64,000 nt of DNA from Plantago ovata (GCA_028274465.1 CM051458.1:80372085-80436084), one strand, 5' to 3'; positions 24,244 to 37,779 are shown, counted from the stretch's first letter. Notes: a model not told the origin generated them from the letters alone. Numbers and translations are program-made.

Positions 24244-27200
24244 TCATACTTGATGTCTGGGTGTAACTTCAGGGCTTTCTTGTTGCTGCCCTGCTCTTCT
24301 TCTTTTTTTATTGGTAGTGCCGTCACGGCCGGCACTATGCCGTTTGAGTAAGGTTCTATCTTGACTTTGTGGGTTGTGTGAGCTCCTAGTAAGTTTTCCA
24401 TTTTGCAAATCTCGTAAGTCATCCAAACGGAACTCGTCGTCTTCAACAACTGAAAGATGTAAGGAACCGTGCACAATGACTGGATCGTATACTCGTTTGC
24501 ACTCATTCTTTCTATCTGCTTCAAGATTTCGTCTGCTTGACCCATTACCGTCGCTGCAAATTCTGATTGGAGTTGGAGATTGGCATCTGTTTGGTCTGGG
24601 ATTTTGATCTGGTGTTGTGATAGTAGAGGTTCTACGCGAATCGATGGTGGTGGTGGAAGGAATGGAATTGAGAATAAAGCAAGGGTCGGTGGTGGAATCG
24701 GCCACTGGATTGGGACCGATTGCAGAATCGGTTGAGCAAATGGTGGAAGTGGAGCAATTTGGGGGAGGGGGGGGGGGGTAAAGGACCGTCCGCTGATTTT
24801 GGCTGTGGTTATGGTCCAACATCAAAGGGTTTGGTGATTGGGCTTGACCTATCAATTGGTTGAGGGTTGGATATTGGGCCTGAGGCGGATTGAGCTGGTA
24901 TGGTTGACTCTGTAGAGCTGCGTTTAAATCTGGCCAAGTGTTTAAGTCGGGTCTTGGGTTGGCCTGGGACGGGGTTGTGGGAATTATTGGGTTGAGAAAT
25001 GGGTTCGACCCGGTCTGGTTCAAGGTCCACCTCTGAGTTGGATCCGGATGATTTAATGGAGTTTGAGGTGCCCAGTCCATCTGCATGGCTCCTTGTCCTA
25101 ATTGAAACTCTTTTCCCTGCAACTGAGAACCCTCGCCTATTGAAAGATTTCTTTTTGGTGGTTGATTTCCGGCCGAGTTCATCGAGTAATGACTCTGGGT
25201 TGGAATCGGTTTCCACGGGTGAAAAGCTGCTCTGTGAGCTCGTCTCATCTCTCCCGGCGAGTGTCTTATCGGTAGTGCTCCGACCGGCGGATTCAACGGC
25301 GATTCCGGTATCAGTAGCTGCGAGAGGAACGGACGGTGGTTGTATTGAGGCTGGGGTCTTTAGAGGTGCATCGCTGATGCATTGTGATTCAATTGACTCT
25401 GGTAATTGGGGATTAGGGTTTGTGATCTCTGTAATTGGTCTAGGGTTTGCGGTGGATGAAAAATGGCCGGTCGTGGGCCATTTTGGGATCGGAGGTAGGA
25501 TATCGCCGACTGAAGGATTCTGTCCGGCGGAGCTGTGGAGAAATGAGGAGGTTGCTGCGTGACTTGTGGTGGGGTGGTTCTGTTGGGAGTGGTGTTGCTG
25601 CGATTGTGGTTGTTTGGACTGTGGTTGGGTGGATAGAGTGTGCTTATGGGAGACGGAGACTTGGTGCTGTCGGAGTGTTGTGACTCTCTTTCCGGTGAGA
25701 ACGGGTGCTCCGGTAAGTTCTCCATTTTTTCCTTGTGAATTTGGTTTTAAGTTTTGGTTGTTGTTAATGCTTATTTTTCCTGTTGAGTGAATGTTATCTG
25801 GAGTATTAGAGTCGCTATAACTTCTCTTGCTCGGAGAATGTGTTTCTTTAATATTGGGAGGCATATCTATATCAGCTACATTCACTGCTGGTATTAAATT
25901 CTTGTTAGAGGATGTCAGGTTTTGCATGCAGGTATCTTTAGATTGAGCGTGCAAGGATGGTTTAACTGCAGTGGTTAGGGTATTTTGAGTAGCTATAGGT
26001 ACTTGTTGTTCTGTATGTGTCTGCATGGCTTGGTTTGCAGTGTTTTGTGCCAAGTGTCCATCTGGAGTGGGGGTTGTTGAGAAGGGAGATTTGAAACGGC
26101 TTGTAGTGACATCAGTTGGGGCGTTAATTTGGTTATGAGATGTAGCTCTCATATCTTTCTCTGTGTTAGTGCTTGGAATATTAAAGTTGGAATTTTGGTT
26201 GAAAAGTTCAGTTTTGTTTGTGCTAGTGGATTTAATATGAGTTGTATCATCTGGCACGTGCATGGGGGGAGTATTGGATGTTTGAGGATCAGTGTCAACA
26301 TCTGTATTCTTTTTTTTGTGTCCATTTTTCCCCTGACTATTAAAATTGTCTTTTTTTTTCTTTCCATTATTTTCTCTATTCCTAATAATTCTTTTATCTA
26401 TTATGGACCAAAGGCTATTGGGGTGGAGTCTGGGTAAATGAGGTTCAGAACTTGAAGTGTTGGGATCAAGAGTTGTGCATTTGTTTATTTTGTGACCAAT
26501 TTTGCCACAAGATTGGCAGAAATCAGCACTTAACTCATAGGTGATAAGTTGTCTAATAGTGCCCAGGTGAATGGCTTAACTAGAGGCTTGTTTGTATCAA
26601 TTTCAACACAAAGCCTTGCAAATTTTCCTCTAATTAATTGGACTGTGTTTTCATCTACCTTGATTGGCCTTCCTATTAAGCTTGCTAATTTAAAGAGAAT
26701 ATCAAAGTCATAATACTCAATGGGTAGCTCTTCTAGTTGAATCCAAACAATCATTTTACTTGGTAGGCCATTAGAGATTTTAAATCCCGGGTACCATTGT
26801 TGAACTGCCAGGTAATAAGTGAATATCTTCCAAGGACCTCCTGAAAGGGCTTTAACATAATCATCTTCCGAGGTAACCTTAAGAATGTAAAAACCTTGCC
26901 CTAAATCTGTGACATAGAGGTGGTTGTCTGTTTTCCAAATTCCCTTAAGGTGTTTCCCTATATTTAAAATAACCCTCTCACATCCTACTGTTTGGATAAT
27001 CAAAGACCTTTCTCAATGCTTATGGATCTTATCTATCTCACTTTTTATTAGGACTAAAGGGACCTCATGTTCTGGGTAGTTATGGTTGTTCATTGTCTGC
27101 TGAACATTATTGGTTTCCTTTCTATGATTCAGCCAGGTGGGAAAGAAGGTGTGGGTATGTTTGTTTATAACTTTGTCTTTGTAAGAGGTTTGAAAATTTG

Positions 27201-27846
27201 GTGGCTTTTCTCTTCTCTTTTCAGCTTGATCTGTTCTGGTTTCATGATCTCTAGACCTTTGATCCTGGTTTAGAGGAACTTCTGGACTATCCTTTTTATG
27301 ATCATGACTATTAGGGTGAAATTGGTTAACATTGGAAGTAGTATGGTTGCTTTCCTCATCTACTGACATATTTTCCTGGCTTTCTGTATCACTCAAATTA
27401 TTATTTATGTACTTGCGTAGGAAATAATCCAGATCATGAGATTCAGAATTTCCATACCTTTGAAGATGCCCTGACTGATCCGTTCCTTCTTCTGGATGAA
27501 GATTGTCCATCTGTTCTCCTAGAGATTCTTGTGGCTGGACATCTTGCTGGATTTGGACCGGGGTTGTTTGAGGTTGTTGACGGTCTAACATCGTTTTTTG
27601 AATGATTAGGCTAGTGTCCTCTCCTATTGATGTTGATACATGTTTATTGTCTGCCGTATTATTATGTTCCAATACTTCAACATGTAGCCTCTGTTCGTTC
27701 TCCAAGGGGTGAAGATTAGCTCTTTGTATTTGTTGAATTTTTCTGGCAAATTCAACGTTTTTCTCTTTAAGCTTCTCAATTTTTCCTCTGTCTCTATCTT
27801 CCACATGCGCCATGTATCTCATGAATTTCAGCTTATCTGAATCCAT
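24244..27846 (-). pseudogene. LINE ORF1: DUF4283 and CCHC zinc-knuckle RNA-binding protein
   Basis: Starts MDSDKLKFMRYMAHVEDRDRG at 27846. A coiled-coil-like Lys/Glu-rich start and an acidic, Gln/His-rich linker lead to an in-frame TGA at 27013-27015 (probably from CGA). The frame resumes into the DUF4283 domain (LSGGPWKIFTYYLAVQQWYPG, then LPIEYYDFDILFKLAS). A single-base loss in a G run near 26573 shifts the frame into TIRQLITYELSADFCQSCGK and GHKINKC, the zinc knuckle. A long Ser/Thr/Pro/Gln-rich region with basic patches (KSTTKKKSFNRRGFSVAGKR) follows, with another shift between about 25300 and 24810. The end is KKRRRAGQQQESPEVTPRHQ with a stop at 24244. Such proteins coat LINE RNA and help carry it to the nucleus. 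Confidence 0.82.
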
Positions 27847-28585
27847 AGACTACTCTTACAAGTAGTGCTAAATTTTATTTTATTTTTTACTTTTTTTTTT
27901 TTTTTATAAAATTAAGAAATCAAGAACCTTGTACTCCCAGAAGAGTAAAGCCGGAAGGATGGACTTTTTAAGTTAAGGTGCGGGGTGTTTATAATTTTTC
28001 TCCTTTTTTTTTTTTTTAACAAACAAGGGTTTAAGGATTTATCATCGCACAAGGGGGTTGATCTGCATCTGCTCTATGGAAGAAAGATGAAGAGGGGATG
28101 GATTGTATTTTGATGAGTTTTTTTTTTTTTTTTTTCTCTAAGATATATTAGGATTCTGGAGTACTTGGGTTGATGATCGAGCTAAATTGAATGGAGATGA
28201 AGAAAACTGGAAATTGAAAGTATAAAGATCGGTTGGGATGGAATTGGCTGAAATGATGTTATGGGATGTTCATATGTTGAGGTTGAAGGTTAAAGCTAGG
28301 TGTTTTCTAGAGAGAACATTTTCTCTCTCTTATACAAAGATGGACGTACGGTTTTTGAGTTATGTTCTGAAATCTGAGTTGTGTACATGAAAGTTCATTG
28401 TTCTTATACATTGATACACATGAATACATGATATACTATTTGGAAAGTGCATGTTTGGGTGGTTATAAACTTATCAGAGTCCATTGGTGATGGCATTATG
28501 TAAATTACATATATATGAGGGTAAAAAGGGTATTTTACAATCCCATAGTGAGGACAATTATGGTGACATGTGATGATGTAAGATT

Positions 28586-29198
28586 ACTCGAGCAAGATTC
28601 TGCTTATGGGTTGTTTGTTGGGCAGACTTGCAAACAAAGGATAGAGTTCTAAGATTTGATTCTACTATTGATCTATTGATCCTGTTTGTGTTTTCTGCAA
28701 AAGATGCCGTGAGGATATTAACCATCTCTATTTTGATTGTGTAGAGATAAAACGCATCTGGCAGGCTATGTTAGATTGGTATGGAGTGGCTTGTCTGAGC
28801 ACAAACTGTCAAGAAGCTATATTGCGGATTGGTGGACTATGTAAGGGAAAACAACCAAAATCTCGTGTTCTGAAAGTTCTTGTCACTGAATTTATATACC
28901 TGATTTGGATGGAGAGGAACCAACGAGTCTTTCATGATCGACATCAGGATGCAAATCAGATTTTGAGAAGTGTGATTCACCGGACAGTTGGGAGGTGCGG
29001 GAATGATAAAAAGCTGCAACGCTTCTGTGCAGCACTTAGATTAATTCCCAGCTGTTAATTTGAGTTCATTGTGTTAAGTTTGTTTTTCTGTAGTTAGTAG
29101 TTAATAGTGTTTGCTTGTTTGCTTCTGTAATGAGACGATTTACTTGATTGTTTACTTGGAATAAAAGAATCTATCTTAGTTAAAAAAAAAAAAAAATA
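28586..29198 (+). mobile_element. 5'-truncated LINE with perfect TSD
   Basis: A 613-bp insertion between identical 14-bp repeats, gatgatgtaagatt (28572-28585 and 29199-29212), ending in a poly(A) tail at 29182-29196. It encodes a zf-RVT remnant (CVFCKRCREDINHLYFDC) and then the ORF2 tail 28768-29058 (LVTEFIYLIWMERNQRVF...) ending LRLIPSC. An AATAAA-like signal precedes the tail. It is the same LINE family as 22261-23308, in opposite orientation. Confidence 0.88.
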
Positions 29199-29212
29199 GA
29201 TGATGTAAGATT

Positions 29213-31218
29213 CCCAAATTGCAAATGTATATTATTCTTTAAAGGAGAGTCCTCCTTTCTCTACATCATCATTCAAGAATGAAAAAAATCAATTTATTCT
29301 ATCCAAACCTAATTCCAAACCACCCCAAGCCTATGTGTCAATTTCTCAGATTTTTGGATTATTTTAAAATTCTGCTCCAAAGCTAATGAATTTGAAGACT
29401 ACCGGCCTGACATTGGAAACTTTTGATATCATTATTAATTAATCGCTACTGTAATTAAAAAGCCATGTCACTTTAATTAATGAAGTAGTCAAGTAATTAA
29501 ATGAAATAAAGGATCCCGAGCAGTGTGCAAGACTAATGGAAAACGGATCCATACAGGCTGTTTGGCTCTAAATTGGACTTTAATATTTTATTAAATTCAA
29601 CAAAAGCCGGAATAGTAACGGAATTAAGAGTTTTGTTAGTTTAGTTTTTGTTGTTGTATTTGAGTTTGAATTAAGAGGTTTGATGGGTAAGGTAATAGAA
29701 TTTTTTATAGATATAATGATGAGTGTTGTAAGAGAATGCTTTATTTTTGATTTGTACGAGATTTTTTGATTGGTGGATTAGTGGAAGATGAGGTTTTTTT
29801 TTTAAAGGAATATATGAATAATAAAGAAACATGTGAGCCAAATAGGAGAATAGGTGTGTTTTTATGTCGGTTACTGTAGCTGGACTTTGATATTTTGTTA
29901 AATAACAAAGGCTAGTTTAGAGGTAAATACTCTAACAGGCCAAAATAACAAAATACCACCGCCCAAATTAAATTAAACAGACCGATACATACTCTTCAGT
30001 TCACTATCGGAAAACGGATCAATACATGTAGTACCCTTTACTATCCAATTCTTCAGCCAAGCCGCTAGCTCCAACCAGTCACCAGTGGCATCGGTTTTCT
30101 TACCTACTCCAATTCTTCTACCAAAATCTCATCTATGATTTAGTTCGTTAATTTTGTCTAATCAGGTGTACACTAAATTTTCATTTGCATATACTGTACT
30201 CATTGTGGATCCAGGTGCATGCATAGTTTGATTTACTGCAGTTGTGTTATTTTAATAGATTTTTTTTTTTACTTTATTTTTATTTTAATTTGGTTCCAAT
30301 CCTACCATTTCATACCCCCAAGCAAGGCCCCAAACCTTATGATACGATTTGGAATTTGAAATTTTCTACTGCCATGTTACAACTGTAATTAAAAATTAAA
30401 GATAGATAAAAATTAATTGTATGACACGACTTTTATCTTTCTGACTCTACCATAGGGTATCTCTTAATTTTGAATTGTGATATGTACTACTAAGAATGAA
30501 TTGGCTAAACACATTACTCATTTGCTTTTATTTTTAACCTATGCTGTTCAATTTGGCCATGTTGATACTCATAGCATTTCTTGATTAATGGTATGAGTTA
30601 TGTAATATGATTCGTTCGGGAAAATAAATCTGAAAAAATAAGTTCTTGAGGTCGTTTAAAAAATAATCTCGATTAAGACTAATTTAAAATGACGAGTCTT
30701 CTGCCTTAGAGATTTCACAAGAGTTTCCTATACAAACACAATCTAAATCATTTAAACTCAAATTTTTAATCCAAATCTAATCCAATCATATGTATCCATC
30801 AGTCTCAATCATTTATTTACATTTGTTTTGTTGACACTTTTTGATATTGATGATGGTGTTGTGTCTTATAGGAAGATACTAGTTAATTAACCCGTTGAGT
30901 ACTCGACGGGGCATAAAAAAGTTATACGCACACTTGTTACTATATAAATTTGATTATGTGGAACCATAAATAAATAAAGATATATCTCATATGTGTATTG
31001 TTACACAATTGTTTATCTCTCAATCTTGGTCTACGTTTCGCATACACATTACCACGCACCAACTCTTAACTGGAATCTTATAGTATCCAAAAACTTAATA
31101 GGATGTATTTTTTTCATTGAATTACAATGTCATATGGCAAGTTAATATCGCCCCATTATCATTTTCGTTGGCATTGGTACTATTATCTACCTCCAATAAT
31201 CATCGGTACTATGCTATT
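29213..31218. other. Intergenic; no gene seen
   Basis: AT-rich sequence. Phrases near 29570 and 29880 (tggactttaatattttatta, tggactttgatattttgtta) form a loose direct repeat. I see no coding signal. Confidence 0.4.
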
Positions 31219-32330
31219 TCGATATGAATGTCTTTCCTTTGCCCTATGAGCATGGTCATATAATACTCCATCTTTAACATAGAAAAATGTTGAATTTACA
31301 AAATACTTAATAGGATGTATTTATTCATCTTCAAATTTAACACATACATGCATAATATTCATATGTGTCATAATTAAGACTGAGTATAATGTCATCCACA
31401 TGAATGTTTTTCATTCCCCGTGACCATGAACTTGTCATGGATCCTATATCACCTTCGCTCTATTTTCCTCAAATTAAATGGGTTCCAATATTGGATTTCA
31501 ATAGTTATTCAATAAAACCCCTAATATGATGAACTTCAAAATAGGATAATCAAGAATACACTTATCATAGATAGAGAGCCTACATGCATAATATTCATGT
31601 GTCATAATTAAGACTGAGTATAATGTCATCCACATGAATGTCTTTCATTTTTCCCGTGACCATGAACTTGTCATGGATCATATATCACCTTCGCTCTAGT
31701 TTCCTCAAATTAAATGGGTTCCAATATTGAAGTTCAATAGTCATTCAACAAAACCCCTAATCCCTAATTATATGTTGAACGTCAAAATAGAATAAGCAAG
31801 AATACACTATTATAGATAGAGAGCCTGCAGGGCAGTCCCATCTATTGTGACTGTTATTGTAAACTAATACATGAGTACACCAATCGAACACATTCACAGT
31901 TTCATCATAATTAAGACTGAGTATAATGTCATCCACATGAATATCTTTCATTTGCCCCGTGATCATGAACTTTCCCTAGATCCCATATCACGTTCACCCT
32001 ATTTTCCTCAAATGTGTTCCAATATTGAATTTCAATTCTCATTGAGCAAAACCCTTAATCTCTTGAATTTCAAAATATGATAAAGCTAGTATACATTTAT
32101 TATGGATAGATAGCCTACATGGTAGTCCCATCAAATGCAATTATTATTTTAATTATTATGAAGAAAATTAAACCCATCCACTATTATAAATTATTTCGGC
32201 ATAATTAAGATTGAGTATAATGTCATACACATGAATATCTTTCATTTGTCCTGTGACCATGAACTTGCCATAGATCCTATATCAGCTTCACTCTATTTTT
32301 CTCAAATACGCTCAAATATTGGAGTTAACA
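31219..32330. repeat. Degenerate long tandem repeat, about 240-300 bp unit
   Basis: The phrase 'cataattaagactgagtata' recurs near 31369, 31602, 31904 and 32200. Each time it is followed by 'gtcatccacatgaat', 'tttcat...ccgtgaccatgaactt' and 'caccttc.ctctattttcctc'. A partial, more diverged unit starts near 31219. Spacing is 233, 302 and 296 bp, so units have lost or gained internal segments. Confidence 0.8.
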
Positions 32331-32661
32331 TGTTTGGATCCGGACTATAGAGGTGTCTCAACGTCTATAATTGACCTCACATTTGGGTTTCAATTAGAGA
32401 GGCCCCGGGCACTGTTCACATTTTGAGAGACCTCTCTTTTTTTTTCCTCTCTCTAGGTTTCATCTTTCTCTCTTTATTTTTAACCTTCTCTCTTCCAATC
32501 AATAATCAACATCTCATACTTTCACTCATAATATTCGAATAAAATCTATTTTTGGTACTCTAGAGAGCTCCCGTGTCCAATTTATGTATTTTATTGTAAC
32601 ACGTTGCCAATTTTGATACTTTTTAAATTTAACGACAAAAAATTAAATAATTCAAGCCTGG

Positions 32662-33865
32662 TGATGAACGAGATTGTCAGACTCAATTAATCAAATAAAT
32701 TTATTTTTAGCCAAAGGCAATTCACAACTAAAATGAAAACCAAGGCACGTAGTGTAGAAGTAAAATAACCTCGAGTGTCGGTCTCTAAGGACTATAACTA
32801 GCTTTATCTAATTTAACTTAAACTATAAATCAGAAATCAAGTAAAGCACAGATTTTTCTTATCAATATGATGGAAGTTAGTGATAGTATGAACATTCAAA
32901 GCAACGGGTAATAATCATGCATGAAGTACTTGAAGTTTGTATAGAGATCTATGATCATGAATTGTCCTATGTGTTCCTTTCAATTCAACACTACGAAGAT
33001 AGATGGCTTAGATAGATCAAAGAAATAAAACAATAAATCAAGTCTTAAACGCGCGAAGCCACTCATGCATAATCAAGAACCCTAGCTAAGAAATCACATA
33101 CTATCACCAACGATAGATTTAGCTACTCATAGATAAATTGCAATCAACAAGAATCAAAGCAAGATTGAATGAAAACATGTTGAATGAAATAAATAAAAGC
33201 AGAGAAATCGTGAGATACAAGTTACCAACGAAGGTTGTCAATCTCCGATGAATTGCTAACTCACAAGCAAGAATCGAAAATCAAAGATGTCCAATCTCTA
33301 TGCTAAAGCTTCCAAATCAATAAGAAAAAGAGTCTTCTATGCTAATAATTCCCAGAACATCTGGAGAACTTGTCTCTCAAAATAAGGTGAAAAGGTATGG
33401 AAAACGTAGAAAATAGGCAAAGATATATATAGCTGCGGAAACTTCCGGGCGAACCGCCCCAGGTGCCAGGCGATTCGTCTGGTGTGGGGCGATTCGCCCC
33501 ACGTCCCAGGCGGTTCGCCTGGGACATCCAGTCGGTGGGAGCGAGATTTTGGTTTTCTTTTCCTTTTCGGACTCGGATTTTGCCTTCTAGTGACCTTTAA
33601 GCCTTGAAACTCGTCCCCTAGGCCTCAAATCTCATCCGGAACCTTCTAGATACACCACGAATGTCCTCGAAACACCAAAACTTCGTCCTCTTCATCAATA
33701 TTGCCCATAAAAATACGTTTTTTACCTAAAACCTGAAAAATGCAAAGAAAAGGAAAACGTGACACTATTCTAATAAATGCACTAAAATATAAACTAAATT
33801 AACCTAGAGGATAGCTAAATTGGTGAAAAAGACTCGAATGAAAGTGTAAAAATACACGTTCATCA
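32662..33865. mobile_element. Solo LTR with 5-bp target duplication
   Basis: 1204 bp beginning TGATGAACG and ending CGTTCATCA, the inverted TG...CA ends of an LTR. Identical flanking pentamers cctgg lie at 32657-32661 and 33866-33870. There is no coding region. It therefore records LTR-LTR recombination of a complete retrotransposon. A GC-rich palindrome cluster lies at about 33445-33530. Confidence 0.85.
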
Positions 33866-33870
33866 CCTGG

Positions 33871-34970
33871 TAATCACACATCCGACATATTGAAAATAGC
33901 GAATAAAATAAGAATAAAAAAATTGCAAAAAAAAAAAAAAGGAAAAATGGGCGGGTGCTATATACACTTTTAATTTGGTACTTTGGAGTACCAAACCGAG
34001 ATTTTAATGCATTGTATAAGACATGTCAATTTTTTCTATTGTCTTGAGAATTTTGGTTAGTCAAGTGAGTGGCTGTCACACGCTAGCTTGTATTATTCAC
34101 ATTTTTCCGTTAAATTAGAAAAGTACCAAAATTGATCAGTGTGTTGCAAACTTGCAATAAAGTATCTAAATTGAACAGGGTACACTGTGGAGTATCTAAA
34201 TTGGGCAGGAGCGATCCAGAGTACCTGGAATGAGTTTTACCCCATACAAAGCAAATGATAAACTTATACAGTACTGTGGTAGTATTAAATAATAAATAAA
34301 TAACTATTTTCTAAAATAATTTTTATTGATAAAAATTATATATATGATTATAAGATAGAAATTCTAATTTTAATTGAAATTGGGGAGATCCTATTTTCAC
34401 CACGTTTATTTTTAGGAATACGCATACGCTTAGCAGATTATATTTTGAGTTAGATTAATTATTTTTTGGCATATGCTTAGTTGAATTTTAATTTTATTCT
34501 ATTTTTAGTCAATGTTTTTCAACTGAATTTTAAAATAAATTTATTCCAATTAAATGAGAAATTGACACGTCAGCATGAACTTGAATTAAACATTCTGATT
34601 GGTTGATATTTTTAGAATGTGAACTCTGATTTTATATATTATATAGATAGCAAAATATATCCGAATTTAAAATTTGATCTAGAATTATCTGATTTGAAAT
34701 GGAACCAGTCATACAGTGGTCAACCTTCCGCAAATTGATTTGAAATTCGATTCGAATTAACTTAAACCCGAACTCATTGATCTGAAATATATCATCAGCA
34801 ATTTCCAAATCTGACCAAGACCCAACATCCTAACACATCTGAATCCGATCTGATCCAAAGTTGATATGGAATAAAACCATTTACTTTCAAACAATCCAAT
34901 CCAAACAACATGATCTCTATTCAACCCGAACAACCCGTTTGCTAGGTCCAATTAGAGCTCGCAAAACTGA
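33871..34970. other. Intergenic AT-rich sequence
   Basis: No gene is supported. The short frame at 34757-34951 has no recognisable similarity. Confidence 0.35.
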
Positions 34971-34975
34971 CACGA

Positions 34976-35980
34976 ACTTAAAATTCAATCCGATGTCTAA
35001 CATGAATTATTATGGTCAACTATCTAAACTTTGACCCAATGTTCGAGTCGAGATTAACCGAATAAATTTGACTCGAAGCTCCCGATAAAAAATTACCATA
35101 ATAAAAATTGGTCGGAGTTTATCCGATCCAAATTAAATTTGATTGAACTAATCCATTTAAAATAAATATATACCACGTAACTTGCGATACAGATTTTGAA
35201 GTTGTATTTGTAATTTATAATTTTTCATTATAAGAATAATTTTACATATCATTTATTCAGTTAACCTGAGTTTGAATTGACCCGATCAAAATGGATCTAA
35301 TATAAAAACTATAGTCCAGTCCAATTTGCATGAATTCCGTGGAAAATAAAATTACTGACCGGAACAATCTGATCAGAATGACCAGAGATAAAACTATTAA
35401 ATTTTTGTTTCTCTATCCATACCTGATCCGTATCCGATCCAAATTTACTATTAATTTTTTGTTTCTCAATGACCTGGGATGAAATCACTGAATGACCGAA
35501 TCAACGATTTGTTTGCTATGTTTACTTATAAGCATCGAGAATAAAAATGTCAAAATTGACTGAATCCGAAGTCCGGCACAAATCCGAAATTTAATCCTAA
35601 ATATTATGGTGAACTATTCGAACTTTGACCCATTACTCAATTCATAATCATCCAATCTGAGATCAACCAAATAAATTTGACTCAAACCATTCGACCCAAA
35701 ACCACCCTAAATAAATTTGACTGGAGTTAGTTAGATCCGAACTAAATTATTTGAATTTACCCGAATTAAGTTTGTAAGCAATATATACACATTTCGTATC
35801 ACACTAACTTGCAATACAGATTTTGAAGTTGTGATAATTTATAAAAAAAATTTATAAGAATAATTTTACATTTGATTTATTCAGTTATCTTGAGTATGAA
35901 TTGACCCGATTCAAAATGATTTGATCAGAAAATTATAATACAAATAACACCCTGAAATACGACCCGGTTCAAAATCAATA
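34976..35980. repeat. Diverged direct duplication, period about 600-650 bp
   Basis: The block about 34976-35340 and the block about 35570-35980 match at many points: 'cttgc.atacagattttgaag', 'ataagaataattttacat', 'gatttattcagtta', 'gaattgacccgat' and 'aataaatttgact'. The copies are heavily mutated, including many C-to-T type differences. I see no coding capacity. Confidence 0.65.
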
Positions 35981-36024
35981 CGAAATAAAAGTACTATTCC
36001 GAAAAAAACTCATGGGAGTGAAAT

Positions 36025-36760
36025 TATGATGTATGACTTTTGAGTTTGACCATGTTGCACAAAATGTGTTGAGAGTGAATTTACGTTGACCTATTCCTTA
36101 TGAGTTTGAATCTATTGCACGGAATGTACCGCAGAGGTCACATTTGTCATCTATGCCTTACGAGTTTGAGCATGTTGTACCCGGTACCCAACGGAAATCG
36201 AATTTGAGCATGTTGTACTAGTAACCCAACGGGAACGAATTTGAGAGCTCCGTGTTAGGAGTTAGATCTAAAATTCGTTCCCGTTTGATCTCAAATTCTT
36301 TCCCGTGAGGAGTTTGAAATCTATGTTATCCAAATTTGAGCATGTTTTACTAGGTGCCAAACGAGAGCCGAATTCGTGGTCTATGCTTTCGGAAATTGAG
36401 TTTGTTGCACTAGCTATCCCAAAGGAGTGGAATTTAATCTATGCCTTACGAATTTGGAAAGTTTGCACTAGGCGCCAAGTCGAGAGCAATTATGAATTTT
36501 TCCTTATGCGTAAATTTATGGTTTGCGTCTTTTGAGTTTGAGGCTATTGCACTCAACCCAGAGAGGGTAAATTTGTGATTTATGCCTTATGAGTTTGAAC
36601 CTATTGCACGGTGACGGGGTGCACCACGAGAAGCGAATTTGTGACCTATGCCATTTGAGTTTGAGAATATTGAACATGGTATACCAAGGGAGTGAATTAG
36701 TGACTTATGCGTTATGAGTTAAAGATGTTGTACTGGTTGTCCCACATAGAACAATTGTTA
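36025..36760. repeat. Degenerate minisatellite, about 60-75 bp period
   Basis: About ten units share a core of 'tatgccttatgagtttga', then 'ctattgcac' or 'catgttgtac', then 'cccaa.ggga' and 'gaatttgtga'. Units vary in length and are strongly diverged, so this is an old tandem array. Confidence 0.7.
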
Positions 36761-37779
36761 TGAACTATACGATTGAATTATACCCGTCGGGTTGTGAACT
36801 AGTACCTCCTAATTCCCATGTATTGTTGAGGGGAAATTTGTGAAGGAATGCATTCCCGGTTCAATTAGAAGAGAATGTGGTTGAACCAATTCCCCTACTT
36901 TTTTGTCCCGTTCTTATTAACTAGTAACTACCAAACAATGGAAATGTGAAAAGTCGGCAAGCAAACACTACGGTAGGAAAAAAACATTAAAGTATTGTTA
37001 CTATTGTTCTATTCCACGATCACAAAGTATACTCAAGTGGGTGTAAATTTTGATAACCCGAGAATTCTTAGTTACCGCGCGAGTGTCCGAGCTAATCAAT
37101 ACCACTAGAATCGCTTTGGCGCTCTTGGGGAAAGTTATACACCCCCTGAATTTCTTGTATTAACTTCTAATCCAGTCTCTATTAGTTTTTCTTTTTTTTT
37201 TCCACATTTACACCCCATGCCGGTAAAATAACATATACTAACAATTTACCAGCGTTAGTTTAACGCCAGGCGCAGCAGGCCAGTGTAAGTGTAAAACGGT
37301 TGACGGAGGTTGAACATTATAATTTATAAGTAGCTAGTAGATGTTAATGCAAGAAACACAAGGAGTTTACATGTAATATTTGCCATCTATAGCCACCCTA
37401 AAAACAGATTATAAGCACATGAACTTACATAAAGCAAGCACACACATTACACACCTAAAGTAATATCCTCCCTTTTTCATTTACTTGCTACTCTAGCTAG
37501 TGTGACCCATGCAATGGCAATAATGCATTGCATTATTCATAAGCTCACATAATATAATTGAAATAATTGCTTTTTTAATAATAATTTACTATATTAAGCT
37601 ACTTATCTAGTTATCTTATTTTATTCTATATTACATCTATATCCACAATCACCCAAAATGAATACCTAATCAAGGGTGGACCAGGGGATATTGATACCTT
37701 TACCCCCAAAATTTTAACGTAATATTTCCCATAAATTCAAACTTTGCCCGTTCACTTTAATTTTTGGATCGGCTCCTGC
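36761..37779. other. Intergenic; nothing recognised
   Basis: Sequence downstream of the second membrane-protein gene. No gene is supported. Confidence 0.4.

Larger units (their letters stand above)
16271..28397 (-). mobile_element. Full-length L1-type LINE carrying two nested insertions
   Basis: The element runs on the minus strand from about 28397 to an oligo(A) tail (plus-strand T run) at 16271. It is bracketed by a perfect 15-bp direct repeat, ttgttcttatacatt, at 16256-16270 and 28398-28412. It has a 5' UTR of about 550 bp, ORF1 (27846-24244), ORF2 (24239-16373) and a 102-bp 3' region. A mariner (17187-19904) and a second LINE (22261-23308) interrupt ORF2. Without them and their duplications the element is about 8.3 kb. 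Remaining lesions are few: one nonsense codon, two frameshifts in ORF1 and two in ORF2, so the insertion is fairly young but no longer autonomous. Confidence 0.9.

Noticed and set aside
24999..25790. Several long plus-strand frames
   Set aside because: They are the antisense of the Ser/Pro-rich LINE ORF1; the minus strand carries the recognisable protein features.
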